The notes under the pieces: model-generated
Database searches by the model: none
Seen by the model: only the letters and a program-made list of their open reading frames with translations
Told to the model about the DNA's origin: nothing
Part shown: positions 25,493 to 38,332 of the stretch, piece after piece
How positions within the stretch are numbered: the first letter of the stretch is position 1
Layout of the letters: every line of letters starts with the position of its first letter
Program-made: the position numbers and the translations under genes
From: Luzula sylvatica
Taxonomy: Eukaryota > Streptophyta > Magnoliopsida > Poales > Juncaceae
NCBI GenBank assembly: GCA_946800325.1
Contig: OX326961.1
Span: 38,004,543 to 38,068,542, forward strand
Direction: 5' to 3'
DNA: 64,000 bases

Positions 25493-26381
25493 TAGGGGTG
25501 TAAACGGTTCGGATAGTGGTCATACCAGATCCGGATCCGTATTTTTTGTCGGATCCGGATCCGGATCCGGATAGTGTCGGATCCGGATACGGTTCGGATA
25601 TTAAACGGATACGGATACGGTTCGGATATCGTCGGATACGGATACGGATCCGGATAATATTCGGATAGTTCAGACATATATTGTATATGTAATTAATTAT
25701 TTTTTTCTAACCAAAATATTTATGATACAATTATGATAATACTTAAGTAATAAATAATATAATTATACTTTACTAAATTCAAATATTTGTCGAATATAAT
25801 AGAGTAATTTGGTCGAAATGATGAAAACGTGAGTTTGACTAATAATTTATGTCGCGCGAATACGGATACTAATAATTTATAATGTATACAATATTATATT
25901 TTAATTAATCAATTCAAAATATATTTCTTAAATTTTAATTTAATTCTTATATTAAAGGAAATTCTTATATAATATTTTACAAATAACAATAGGTCGTGGC
26001 TTAAATTCTTTATTTTGACAAGACCATGGCTTGCAGAGATCATGTTATATTTGTAATTAACAATATATTAATTATTGATAGATAATTAAATACATTACTT
26101 ATATTACTTAAAGTGATGTGAAGAAAAAGAGAGAGAAAGATGTTTAATAATTTAAAAAATTAATATATTAAAAATGGTAATGAATTTGGAAAAACGGGTA
26201 CCGTTTTGCATTGCTATTCGGATCCGGGTAATTATCCGGATCCGGATCCGACCGTATTTTTTGTTCCGGATCCGGATCCGGATCCGAAAAAACGGATCCG
26301 GGTAATTTTATTCGGATCCGGATATTTAGACGGATCCGGTTCGGGTCGGGTCGGGCATTACCCGCACCATCTACATCCCTA
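25493..26381. mobile_element. Non-autonomous hAT element with GGATCC subterminal arrays
   Basis: An 889-bp element flanked by a perfect 8-bp duplication CCCCTATG (25485-25492 and 26382-26389), the hAT target-site length. The ends TAGGGGTGTAAACGGT and, inverted, TAGGGATGTAGATGGT form imperfect terminal repeats. Both subterminal regions (about 25530-25670 and 26217-26350) are packed with CGGATCCGGATCC-type hexamer repeats in opposite orientation, as expected for transposase-binding arrays. The AT-rich middle codes for nothing recognisable. Confidence 0.85.
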
Positions 26382-26404
26382 CCCCTATGCCCTCATTAGT
26401 TAGG

Positions 26405-26660
26405 GGGTTTGATATGGTACCCCTCAAAACTAAAAATAAACATCTTTCATGAGGTGGTATGAGATGGTACGAGAAATTTAAGTGGATTGATTAGTATTAT
26501 TAATTAATTCGATTAATATTTAAATTGACATGATAATTTAAATTAACATATACTGATATTAACATATTATAAATTATCAATGTCAATTAAACATATCAAT
26601 TGGAGATGTTAATCAACACGATTAATTTTTTTTTGCCACTTGGGATGTGTTTGATTTCCC
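26405..26660. repeat. Dispersed repeat, copy 2
   Basis: Diverged copy of the repeat at 23160-23430, starting just right of the hAT element. Confidence 0.45.
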
Positions 26661-27086
26661 TTAATCAGGACAATGCTAGAGCAAGTCTACGATAGATTCA
26701 TTCTTTTTGCCACACGACAGATTTTCCTTGTATTGGCTCAGACTAAGCCACCTAACTACTTATAAATTAGTATGAAATTTTGATAAAGCGTAATATAACA
26801 TATCTTCTGCAATCAATACTAAATATCTGTTTTTATGGCACAATTAAAATCTACAAAATCAACTTTAATGGCACAATTAAAATCTACAAAATCAACTTTA
26901 AACCGAATTTACCTAGACCAAAGCACCAAATTATTCATAAATTGTACCTTGTTATCATATAGACAGTGACATAATTTGACCGAGAATATCGTTGCGAGGT
27001 CAGAAATTTATTGCCTCAATTAAGTGCATTAGCTTAGTGTTAATCAAATGCTCAACCTTGACAGTTTATCATCATATAATTGAGTA
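26661..27086. other. AT-rich intergenic DNA
   Basis: Contains a short direct duplication near 26835-26900 (GGCACAATTAAAATCTACAA twice). Nothing else is recognised. Confidence 0.4.
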
Positions 27087-27306
27087 ATGCTAAAATATTC
27101 AAGTAAATATTGAGGATACCATACTCAACACTTTTGAATCATCGGATGTACATCAAAATTAGTGTTGTGTAATAAATAATGAATTTCTCTCTCTTGAAAA
27201 TTTGTGTCACTAAAATTTATTACACAACACTAATCTTGATGCACATTCATTGATTATAAAAAATCTTGAGTATAATATCCCAATATTCACATGAGTATTT
27301 TAGCAT
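27087..27306. mobile_element. TA-flanked MITE
   Basis: Terminal inverted repeats ATGCTAAAATATTCA and (T)GAGTATTTTAGCAT, with a long imperfect hairpin between (ACACAACACTAATCTTGATG pairs with CATC(A)AAATTAGTGTTGTGT). A TA lies on each side (27085-27086 and 27307-27308). 220 bp and non-coding, as expected for a Tc1/mariner-type MITE. Confidence 0.7.
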
Positions 27307-27308
27307 TA

Positions 27309-28431
27309 ATACAAAGCAGGAAGGTGGACTATTCACTAACCCTCCTTAAAATAAAGAGTAGTGATGTATACCTCTTATTATTTTCCCTCACAATCTTTGA
27401 TGACGTGACATAGTTTTTAAATTTTAATTTTAATATTTTAGTTCATGATTTGACATTTTAATTTATGATTTGACTATTTTAATTTATGATTTGACAATAA
27501 TTAAAAAATGTCAAATCATAATTTAAGATGTACAAAATGAAGATAATAAATCATATTCACGTCATCAAACTTTGTGGAGAGAGTTTTGGGATATATTCAA
27601 CATTTTCCTAAAAAAAAGTTATATGATAATACTTTTTTTCGACAAGAGGTCATATATTAGATCATAATATAATATACTAAAATTCCAGTGAATATATAAT
27701 TTGATAAAAACAAAATCAAGAAATGTTCAGATTATAAGAGCATAAATTACAAAATTGAGACAAATATTGTTTAAATAGAAGTGAAATCTCATTGATATAA
27801 ACGTTTTTCATTCGTTATAAGTATTTGCCACACGAGTTTTTATGATAGTTGTTGATTTTTCATTTTTGTTACTGTATTAACTTTTTTTCATTGATATTAA
27901 TTTTTTTTTCATTGATATCAACTTTTTTTTTTACCATGGATTGATCGATTATATTACCTTTCTTTTGGTCGGTTATGTACCTTCATCACAAAGGCTATGT
28001 AAAGAGATGCTTAGACCAACCAAAGATCCACCGAGTGAATAATCTCAGAAAGAAAAACAGTGTGTTACCAGTCTGTGTGTAGTTGTCAAGGCATCTTATT
28101 ATTATCAAAGGAAACTTCCAAGTCCCACCAATTAAGGATTTAACTTGTAATTAAGTATTTAAGCACCCCTCTTCCCCTTAAACCCTAATATCAATTCTCA
28201 TCTCCTTCCATAATTTCTCTCATCTCTCTTTTCAGTCTCCCTGCTGCTTGGCTAATTCAGGAAAAATCTTTGTCCATAACCTCAATTCATTGCACCCTTT
28301 TTCCCTTCTGTCTTGTTGCTTTCAAAGACTTGTTCCCAAAATCTAAGGCTTTAATTGTATCATTCAGTTGAGTTCAGAAATATATACATATATATAGGAA
28401 GAGATAGAGGGACAAGGATATCATATAATTA
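27309..28431. other. 5' flank of the HIPP gene
   Basis: Positions 27415-27520 contain four short repeats of TTTATGATTTGAC(A). The part from about 28140 is less AT-rich and pyrimidine-rich (CTCATCTCCTTCC..TCTCATCTCTC) and is probably promoter and leader of the HIPP gene. Confidence 0.45.
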
Positions 28432-28975
28432 ATGGGGAGATCAGGAACTATGGAGTATTTGTCAGGATTGCTTGGCCATGGTCATGGCCATGGATACAAA
28501 AAGAAGATCAAGCAGTTTCAAGTTGTGGAATTGAAGGTCCGGATGGATTGTGATGGTTGTGTTCTCAAAGTAAAAAATGCTCTTTCCGACATGAAAGGTA
28601 AATACTATATACTAAATTCCTTCGATTTTATTGCGCAATCAGTTTTATCGATATCATTTTTTTTTTAATCTAGGAGTAAAATCTGTGGATATAAATAGGA
28701 AGCAAAACAAGGTTACGGTAAACGGATACGTAGAACCCGGTAAGGTTCTCAAAAAGGTGCAAGCCACAGGAAAGAAAGCAGAGATATGGCCGTACATTCC
28801 GTACAATCTAGTTGCGCGTCCTTACGCAGCTCAAACCTATGACAAGAAGGCGCCACCTGGTTATGTCAGAAATGTCGAATCGAATATGATGGTGCATAAC
28901 TACGAAGCGAGCCAAGAGGAGAATTATACTAACATGTTTAGTGATGATAACCCTAATGCATGCTCTGTTATGTGA
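28432..28975 (+). CDS. Heavy-metal-associated isoprenylated plant protein (HIPP)
   Basis: Two exons, 28432-28597 and 28674-28975, joined in phase 1 at GT-AG sites, give 155 residues. The N-terminus has a His-Gly repeat (HGHGHGY). The HMA domain (about residues 28-92) carries the metal-binding motif MDCDGC, then GVKSVDINRKQNKVTVNGYVEP. The conserved WPYIPYNLVARPY stretch and the ending CSVM follow. CSVM is a CaaX box whose final Met favours farnesylation. The layout matches the single-HMA group around Arabidopsis HIPP20-27. Family members bind heavy metals through the two cysteines and act at membranes or in the nucleus in metal and stress responses. Confidence 0.93.
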
Positions 28976-30975
28976 ACTTAATTGGTTTCGGTTGGGGAGT
29001 TGTAAAGACATATATTATAAATTTATAGGAGTATTTAGCTTTTTATGTTGCGAGGTTTTTTAAGTAGTATATATAATATATAATTATATGAATTGAGCTT
29101 AAGCAATTATGTATGAAAATAATTTTATCGAGTTTTTTTACAATAAAATATTTGGAAAAGAAAAGAATACCCTGAAATAGAGAAAAACAACTAATTTTGA
29201 TGGTAATTATATTTCCAAGAAATATATCCAAGCATATCATGAATGACGTTAATTTATTACGTACAACCAAACATATGAATAAAATCCACATGATATTATA
29301 CTATAGTATATTAAAAAATTTCAAATGCATGTGATTGTGACATCTTTACATTTTTTTTTTGTTATTTTTGTAACCAGTCATGTAAGGAGTGAGAATAATG
29401 AACACGCTTTGTTGTTCTATAACTTTTGTAGCTAATCGTGTAACGAGTCACAATAATTCCAATTAAATACCAGCATGACATGTGTCTTTTTATGTTTTAT
29501 TATTTTTTGTTGTTAATCGTGTAGTCACAATAATGAGCAAGATTTAGTGTCGCATATTTTTTGTAGTCAATTGTGTAACGAGACACAATAATTGACAAAT
29601 AAAATGAATGTATTGAGAATATTTAAATAAATTCAAAGTAATACTTATTTTAATATATAAATAAATTCATAGTATATAATGTTACTATCTAAGAAATTTA
29701 TAATAATACTTATTTTAATATATATAAATAAATTTATACTATAATGTTTATTCAATTCTAGAAAGATATTTATGCTCCCATGAAAGGATAAATGAAAAAA
29801 AACATATATTTCTATTTCGCTGTAAAAGGAGTAAATAACATTTTTCATTTCAAAATATTTACATGGGAATTAACAAGTTAGCTCTACTTGAGAAAAAAAA
29901 ATTCTTATCCATGAAATTATAGTGTATATATAATATTGTCAAGTAAAATAAAATAATAATAGCATATGTATATCTTTATAAAATTTAAGACAAGATATGA
30001 ATAAAAAAAATCTTTGTAATCTCACAAGTCATAATTATCAAAATAAATTATATTTCCTATAAATTTAAAATACATGACTTGATCATTTCATAGTTCCATA
30101 ACAAAAACAGAAGATGATATTTTTTTATAATTTTCTAAAATACAAGCTATGTAAGAAAAGTAATAATTTTGCATCGTAGATTCTCTATTTTGTGTTCCCT
30201 CGAAGCGGAGCGAGGGTACCTCCTACTATATCCTAAAGAAAATGCACGTTATTCTTAGTAAAGGTTTTATTTTGGTATCTTATTTAAAAATTCGTAACTT
30301 TTTTGAATATTACGAAAGAATCCCTCAATTTTTGAATTTCTTAAAAAATCCTTTAAAAACATATTGAATTTTTCTTTACCTCATTATTAAAATATATAAA
30401 GCTAAGGGATTTCTTGTCACCAACTTCCTCCATGTCATCCCGTGAATCTGGGCCGTCATATGAGATTTGTTTTGGTCGGTTTGGATCCGGTCTGTTGCTT
30501 GGGTGCATGCGCTGGGTGTTCGTGCACCTCTGTTTGTTGGGGAGGTATGTGATTACCGATAATGAAATGAGATTTTTCCATTTGTTGTTTTGCATTTGTA
30601 ATGTGTGAGAAATTTTAAGTTTTGTTAGTGCGTTTGACTTTCGTGCTTCGTATGGAATATGCGTTTGGGTGGTGCGAGTTTTTCTTTGGATGGTCGCGGA
30701 AGCATGGTCTGTGGAGTGTGTGATGTTTACTTCTGTTCTTCTATGCGTGGTGTGTGTGTTTCTTTTTTTTTTTCTCATGGTTGCATGCTGTCAGTGTGTG
30801 GACCGCTGAGACTCAGTTCCTTAGGTTTATCGTCTCTTATTACTTTATGTGTATTGAGAGACACCTCTTTGCTCATTAAGTGTGTTCTTGTTATTATATC
30901 ACCTCTTTATATTCGTTATTGATTGAAACGAGGGGAAAAAGAAAAAAAAAATAAACAAAAATTGGTCGTTTGTGT
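28976..30975. other. HIPP 3' flank and intergenic DNA
   Basis: Positions 29371-29600 hold three degenerate copies of a roughly 110-base unit with AATCGTGTAACGAGTCACAATAAT-like cores. Positions 30410-30950 are richer in G and T than the surroundings but no protein family is recognised. It borders the retrotransposon stack and may be TE-derived. Confidence 0.4.
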
Positions 30976-31974
30976 TGGAAAATCAACAGCCCCGCGTCCT
31001 GCACAGCGGATGAGAAACGCGAAACCTTTTCCCTAATTTCGAGGACCCCGTCATCGATTCCGAGCGTGCGAATCATATTTGAAATAACATACAATACCGC
31101 ACCAAATTCATGGTGGACGAAGTGTTATCACACTTATTCTTCCTTCTTCTTCTTCTTCTCCACTTCGACCGTCTCTTGTGAGTCTCACGTCACATGTCTC
31201 GATACTGTCGTGCTTTCCATCGTGCTCCTTACTTCGGTAATGCGTGCGTCTCATACCACACGACTCGACACCGTCTCAAACACATTCGCCTTCTTGTGGG
31301 TAAACTGAAACGAATTCGGTCAAACCCTAACTTCATTTTGCTCACAATTCAAGAGTCACAAACGTGAACTCCTCTACACGTATCCACCTCGAGTTGTAGT
31401 CTCTCGGTCACACACACACACAACTACCAAGACGAAGCGTGTGTGAATTTGCTTGACTTGTTCAACTACGTTCTCTAATGGAGAAAACCCATATTCTCCT
31501 CTTTCTCTTTTTCTTTGCATCCTTTCAATAAGTGTTAGACCGAATTAGACTGATTAGATGAGAGAGAGGGAAATATCCTATTTATACTTAATAGGACAAG
31601 GATTGGGTCAAAGGTTGTGTATATCCAATATACACATTCAGCAGTACGTCCGTTCGAACGGATTGAAGCTTCCTTTCGAACATACTCCTTTCTGACTCGA
31701 GTCTGTATAAAACACTCTTATACTCAAAGTGATTCGTTCGAACGGAACCTAAGTCCGTTCCGAACGAATCGTCTTTGTCTCAGTTTTGTGTTAATTCCAA
31801 ATTACACTCGTAGTAGTTCGTTCGAACGGAGCCTAAGAGTCCGTATGAATGGACCACTTTATGGAACTTAACTTTGCATAATCTTATTATCACATATTTA
31901 AACCCAAGAACACTCATGTTCATATATCCTTATACGTGCACTTTTATCGTTGATCCAAAACTGTATTTTCTTCA
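30976..31974 (-). repeat. 3' LTR of element C
   Basis: Starts TGGAAAATCAACAGCC and ends CTGTATTTTCTTCA, matching the LTR edges of element A (TGGAGGG... and ...CTGTATTTCCTTCA). The inside is well diverged. It contains several copies of a near-palindrome GTTCGTTCGAACGGA (31649, 31735, 31816). Confidence 0.7.
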
Positions 31975-32152
31975 GTCACCTACTCAGTTTCAGATCTAAC
32001 TAAAAGGTACTCCCACATATATCTCGTATACATGATATTTAGAGAATCTAGTTAACGTATCATATACGCTTAAGCTATGAACATCCTATGTGCCAAAATC
32101 TTATGAATCAAGTCCGACATAGTACAACTCGTTGTGTGATCATGTAGGTTCG

Positions 32153-32633
32153 TGAAGGAAATACAGTTTTGGATAAATGGTAAAATGGTACGTAGAAGGA
32201 CAAACGAACATACGCGTTCGTGGGCATAAGAAACAGTTTTAGTAAAACTGGCATAACTTTCAGATAACAACTCCAATTTGAATTGTTCAAATTGGGTTGG
32301 ATAGATAATGAGATTATCTAAAACTTTCATGAAGAAATATATTTCATTTGAGCGATGTATCAGTGTCGTTTTAATGGAATACCGAAAGGGTGCGACAATT
32401 TGACATAGAGTTAGTAAAACCGTCATAACTTTCGTATCCGAACTCCAATTGGACTGGGACAAATTGGGTTGGAAAGATAATAATATTATCTACAACTTTC
32501 GTGAGGTTTGAAGTCGGTTGGAACGATTTCACAATTTATTTTCAACAGAATACTGAAAGGGTGTATGCAGTTTTCTGTTTGAAAAGGTGTATAGTAGATA
32601 TACATACCTTTTGGCCCATCCTTATCCTATGTA

Positions 32634-32719
<86 letters not shown>

Positions 32720-33295
32720 TTTCTCTCTGATCTAAAAAGTTAATTCTGAAATCAATCAAAGGTGAAAATCGAAGTGAATCAAAGTCAATTAAAGAGTTAA
32801 TCCTGAATCTAATTCAGATTAGACTAATTGAGATGATCATTCGAAAGAACACCATCAATAGTTGAATGGGTGTGATGAGAAAGAGAGAAAAGAGAAAAGG
32901 GGTTTTCTCGGATTAGAGAATCAAACGCGATCAAGCAAGTTCGCCGGTGCATCGTCTAGGCAGGTGCATCCGCTACCGAGGTGCTACGACTCACGATGGA
33001 TACGAGTAGAGGAGCGACACATGTGGCTCTTAGTTGTGATCAAACCGGAGGCGTTCATGGATTCCAAACAGTGGGAGACGTGTGGTATGGGACGCACGGG
33101 CTAGTCACCAACGTGACACCGGAGAAGGGAAGGATGCGAGCGATCAACCCGTCGTGCGTGATCAATTTCACGCAGGTAATCGTCTATCCTACTTTGCATC
33201 ATACTCTCGAAGTCGAGGCGTGATCTCGGGATTTGGGAACCGGACCGGGCCTTCATATCCGCTGTGCAGGCCCGGGGTCGGATCGATTCCCTTCA
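32153..33295 (+). mobile_element. Solo LTR of the element A family
   Basis: A 1143-bp LTR in the opposite orientation to elements A to D. It starts TGAAGGAAATACAG, ends ATTCCCTTCA, and is bounded by the perfect 5-bp duplication GTTCG (32148-32152 and 33296-33300). The empty site survives in element A at about 41058-41070 (GTAGGTTCGTTTAACGATGG), which confirms the borders. It contains an 82-base TA expansion (32634-32715) that the two LTRs of element A lack. Confidence 0.88.
32634..32715. repeat. TA microsatellite inside the solo LTR
   Basis: Uninterrupted TA repeat of about 41 units. The LTRs of element A have only a short TATATA at this place (near 40410 and 55136). Confidence 0.9.
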
Positions 33296-34484
33296 GTTCG
33301 TTTAATGATGACAGTAAGGATTGGCTAAGACTCACATAGCTCATGAGCGGGATCTAGTCACTCCATCATATCTATCCATATTAAATTGAAAAATGATTGT
33401 GATCTTTATTCCTATCTCGAATAGTGGTTATTAGTTCTCTTGTTAGCGATATCCGTCAATCACAAGGCATGGTGGTAATCATCCTTATATTTTGATCGAC
33501 TTTACTTATTCCCTATACCAAACTGAATTAACAAATACAATCAATATCTCATATCATTGACTTTGCAAAGCTTTCTTTAATCGATTCATCGAGAGGCCTA
33601 AAGGATATCTCTTTCTCACGAAAGTAACAATTCCTATCTTGGCGACTCACATCGATTGTCGTGTTTCGGTCAATACCCAATAATGATCCTTTTGGGCACT
33701 TTTTACAGATAGCGGAAGACTACATCAAAGCATTGTGTTATGCATGCAAAACGATCCATGATCACCTCAAGTATGAAGAACTAAAACCCTACTCGTTACA
33801 AGTCCATTTTCAATGACTAAACCATGTTATGTTATGATTCGCACTTTTGTTCAAGTCCAATATGTATAACCTAATACGTATCCATATTACCAATTTGACA
33901 AGCACTTTTGTCCTATGATTAGCAAAACATAATCAACTCCTCGGCTAATTTACTAGTGTACACGTTTAGTCTATTATCGTATAATATATATGCTTCTCTC
34001 TTAAGCATCCTAATCATGACTAGGGACGATTTAGAAATGGTAACTTATAGTGTGACAATATTACTTAACATAATCACGTATTATATGTAGACTCTCACAC
34101 AAGCCCAAATCAAGGTTCATGTAATCAAATTACACAACCCGTACACATTTATCATATAAGATAAATGCAAATAAATTTAAGTAAACAATTTTTTTTAAAG
34201 AAATGTATTCATATAGATTAAGTATTTGGTTGATGCAACGTTTACAACTATAACCCGCGAGGACTATCGTATTAGATAACTACACTCTACTCCCTTCTTC
34301 CTCCTCTAGGTATATCTCCATACTTCTAGTCATCGCATGATACCCACACTTGACTAGAGAGAGAGCGGTCTTGTAAACGGGTCCGCCACGTTTTCGCTAG
34401 TGTCAATCTTCGTCAGGTGTTGTATATCTATGATCATATCCTTTACACAATTTCACGGATCAAATGAATTTATTTGAGTATTGG

Positions 34485-37186
34485 CTAGAAGCGGTGGTGT
34501 GACCTCGGCTCCTTGGCTTGTGCTATTGCGACGATCGCAATACACAAACATAGGATCCTATAACTCGAGACTACACCAAGTTTGGTCACGTACACTCGAT
34601 CCACACCGCTTCCTTTGCGGCTCGTAAACCGCAATATACTTGCCTTCGCAATCCATAATATTGTCTTCAATTAAGCAAAACACGTACCCACTTCGTGATC
34701 GAAAGTCGTGGTACATATTTGGAAACTACAATTGGTATAACTCTTTATAACCAGCCCGTCCTCCACACAACCATAGATGAGAAATGTATGCTTAATTCTT
34801 TCTAAAAGTATTTAAGGATGATCTTTATTGCTTTCAATATGAATCACGGTGGTCCAAGGGGTGCATTACTATTATGCATACATGGTGTATAGCCATTATA
34901 CACACACATGAGGCAGAACTGCTTCCGTTCGAACGGAACACCTTCTGTCTCCGAGTTTAGCAATTGTAATCAAATTACATTTAAACTCGTGTACTTCCGT
35001 TCGAACGGAGCTAAGCCTCTGTTCGAATGGAACATCCCTTGGATTCCATTGATAGAAAATTAGACGCTCAACGCGTAAGACATACGAGTCATATACATAT
35101 CATGGAATACATGATAGATCCTAACACCGAAATGTAGAGAATCTTATCCATGCTACTTTTCTCCTTGCTCGATGTCAAACATTGAGTCTTATAAAAGTTT
35201 GTGACACTCGACATTGGGACAAATCCTATCTTGGATCTATGTATTGAAAACCATTTTCAACACGTTGTCGATGTACATGCTCCAACTTAGACCGAGGAGA
35301 TTCTTAGATCTATCATATAGATCTTTACGCTTAATTTATAAGCGGCCTCACCTAAATCTTTCATAGCGAAACAAGTACTCAAGTACTTCATGACTTCCGT
35401 AAACATCAGAGTGTCGTTTCCTACGATTAATATGTCGTCCACATATAACACAAGAAATATAATGTGGTTCCCACTAATCTTCATGTGTACACAAAGCTTT
35501 TATTCGTTCTTGATAAAGTCATAACCGTTTATAACTTCGTTAAAACGAATATTCCAATACCGAGAAGCTTTCATCAACCCATCATATGGATCGTTGAAGC
35601 TTGCATACCGTTTCTTCGACTCTTTTGGATCGACAAAACCGTCAGGTTGTGTCATGTACACATCCTTGCATAAAATTTTGGTGAAGAAATTGGTTTTGAC
35701 ATCCATTTTGCCATATCTCATAGTCATAATATGCGACTATGGCAAGAAGAATTCGAATGGACTTTAGGATGTCGACGTTCGAAAACGTTTCTTCATAGTC
35801 TAACCATGAATTTACTTGAAACTTTTCGCGACTAGCCTCGCTTCATAAATATGCATATTCTTATCCATGTCGATTTTCATCTGGAAAACCCACTTACATC
35901 CCATGGGTCTAACCCCGAGAAGTGGATCAATCAAGTTCTAAATTTGATAACATACACGGACCGAATCTCATATTTCATGGCATGATGCCATTTGTAATCT
36001 TTACTCCTCATAACCTCTTTGTAGGACATCGACTCATCATATTTGAGTTCGATCTCATCGTCATTTTCCACGATAATTCCATATTTGTCGGCTCATTACA
36101 TGGCCTACTTGGTCTAAAAAAAGAATGCCTTGTGTGTTTGACTCGAGTTCAACTTTCATCGGCTCAATATTCATCGGCTCTTGACGAATACAGATCAACT
36201 TTCATCGGCTCAATATTCATTTTCGGGTCTCGAACTCATTCGAGATCTATTCTACCCCCACTAGTTCTAGAGATAAAGTGCACCGAATTCAAAATTTGTG
36301 CATTTGTAGTCCTCCTCTAAGAAGATATCTCTTCGACCTATGAAAATCTCATTTTCTTCGAGATTATAGAATTAATATCCTTTAGATTTCTTTAAGGATA
36401 CCAGATAAATAAACAATTATCATATTTGGGATCGAGTTTATCTGAAACAAATTTTCAGATGTACACTCACATTCCCAAATCTTCACAAAAGATAACACCA
36501 AAGATTTTCCGGTCCATATCTCATATGTAGTGGAAAATGCCGCGGTCTCAAGGGCATACCCCAAAACTATTTTGGGAGATTCGTTTGATTCATCATCTAT
36601 CGAACCATGTCCAATATGTGCTCGATTACTCTTATCGGACACATCACGATGTTCTGGGTGGAGGTAATTGTGAAACGATTCTACAATTATTTGGATGATC
36701 ATCAAACTCATAGCTCAAATACTCGTCTCCTCGATCTGATCGAATGACTTTGATTTTCTTGCCAAGTTGATTATTGTACTTCATCCTGCAAATCTTTGAA
36801 CTTTCAAACGATTTTGCTTTATAACACATCATATAGATATATCCTATATCAACTATGATCGTTGGTAAACGTAAATAAAGTACCGATAGCCTCCTCTTGC
36901 CTCAGAACTCTTCATATCACATACATCTAAATATATGTGTTCCAACAATTCGTTGGATTTTTCTCCAACCTTTGGAGAATGATGCATTTTGTCGTCTTGC
37001 CGAGAAAACAAGTCTCGCATTGCCCATACAAATCTAATTCGAATGAGTCTAGCAATCCATCTCACGGAGTCTAGAACTGTGTTTCTCATTCACGTGGCCA
37101 AGACGGCAATGCCAAAAGAAGCTATAAATATCAACTTTATGTTTAATCCTCCTCAGATTTCAAATTTCTTTCGGTCCTCGGTTTAG
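34485..37186 (-). pseudogene. Decayed copia pol of element C
   Basis: Fragments in order on the minus strand: integrase start with YLDVCDMKSSEARGGYRYF (about 36950), integrase core IKVIRSDRGDEYLSYEF (about 36740), reverse transcriptase MDVKTNFF..DVYMTQPDGFVDPKES (35500-35727), the VLYVDDILIVGND active-site strand (35287-35484) and an RNase H fragment with AKEPRSHHR (about 34495). Stops and frameshifts separate all of them. The order matches that in element B, so the element was once a full copia. Confidence 0.75.
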
Positions 37187-37282
37187 ACAACAACTTGCCC
37201 GAACCTTTGATTTGGGAACACTTGCCCGAATCGCCCTTAGACCTTTATTTCTTTCGAACCCGAACTTGATTTACAAGGACTG

Positions 37283-37560
37283 AAGAAAATACAGTTATAG
37301 ATCAACTAGCTGAAGATTGTACACGTGAGGAAAAAGGAACGTACGCGTTCGTCGAAATTATTGGATGCATAATAAGATTATGAAAAACTGACATATATTA
37401 CATAGTCCGTCATGACGGACTAGTTGGTCCGTCATGACGGACTAGTTGGTCCATCATGACGGACCTATGGTAATAGTATGGAAACCAATCTGTGAGTATA
37501 GCGTCATGACAGACTGGTTGGTCCGTCACGACAGAGGAGAATAAAAACGGCTATTTCATT
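37283..37560 (+). repeat. LTR-like edge with tandem palindromes
   Basis: Starts TGAAGAAAATACAGTTATAG, like the 5' edge of the A-family solo LTR, and shares GAACGTACGCGTTCGT about 55 bases in, then diverges. Two perfect 16-bp palindromes GTCCGTCATGACGGAC lie at 37405-37420 and 37427-37442, with two imperfect ones at about 37449-37464 and 37515-37535. It may be the truncated LTR of another element. Its right end is not defined. Confidence 0.4.
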
Positions 37561-38332
37561 AAATCTCTGCCTCAAAATTAGAACGTCATAAACTAATTAA
37601 ATAAGATAAATTTATGGAAATTAATTAAATATTAATATACCAGATATGAAGAAGACGGATAAACCGAAATCGATAGCTTTTAATGCGGAAATTTTCTTTT
37701 TATGAACAACTTTCCTTCTTTCCCTTGATCCAAACCTAGAAACCAAACAAATCGCACAAAATCAGCAAACAATTTAACGAACCCTAAAAATCCCCAAAAA
37801 TCAGCAAATAAAAATCAATGAAATCAGCCTAACGAAATCAGCAAATCGATGAACTCAAATATCGCAAAGATCGATGTAGCAAACACTATTCCTCTGAAAA
37901 CCAAAACAAAATCCAAAGAGAAGAAGATGAAATAGGCCTGTGCACTCAAGAAACAACCCGAGACAAATCAAACACGAACTTGCAAGAGAAGAACCTCAGA
38001 TGATAGAAAAATCACGAAAATAATGATTTGGATTAACTCGGCATATTTGCGGAAGATCGCTGCGGAGCGGCTGCCATGGCGATCAGGTTCGTGTCGCCCA
38101 TCATGTACATGCACATGTACACTAATGTTTTATTTATAGAGACTATTATTCATCCACCGTAGACACCCAATTATTCAAGATACTTCTTTTATAACTAATA
38201 AACACATATTTATCTCCAATAGACACCTCATCTATTCAAGAGAAATCTTACATTCGCACACAAATACATTGAATATTATTCTGCCCTTTAATTACACATA
38301 ATATTATTAATTAATATATTAAAACATTAATT
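37561..38332 (-). repeat. Probable 3' LTR of element D
   Basis: Lies directly downstream (minus strand) of the D reverse transcriptase/RNase H frame and of a polypurine tract AAGGGGGGG (plus-strand CCCCCCCTT at 38339-38347). A TATA-like CTCTATAAATAAAAC on the minus strand near 38130 could be its promoter. The left border is not defined because the 5' LTR of D is missing and no pair can be compared. Confidence 0.5.

Larger units (their letters stand above)
30976..37282 (-). mobile_element. Element C: old Ty1/copia retrotransposon, truncated
   Basis: A 3' LTR (30976-31974) is followed by a weak polypurine tract and a decayed copia pol read on the minus strand (34485-37186). The internal sequence next to the LTR (31975-33420) resembles that of element A at 40891-41124 and 49000-49180, so A and C are related families. 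The element stops at 37282 in the protease/integrase boundary area. The 5' part and 5' LTR are missing. A solo LTR of the A family lies inside. Confidence 0.75.

Noticed and set aside
25447..25677. Open frame rich in Tyr-Pro-Asp-Pro on the minus strand (and a similar one at 26206-26403, plus strand)
   Set aside because: They are translations of the GGATCC hexamer arrays at the ends of a hAT element, not genes.
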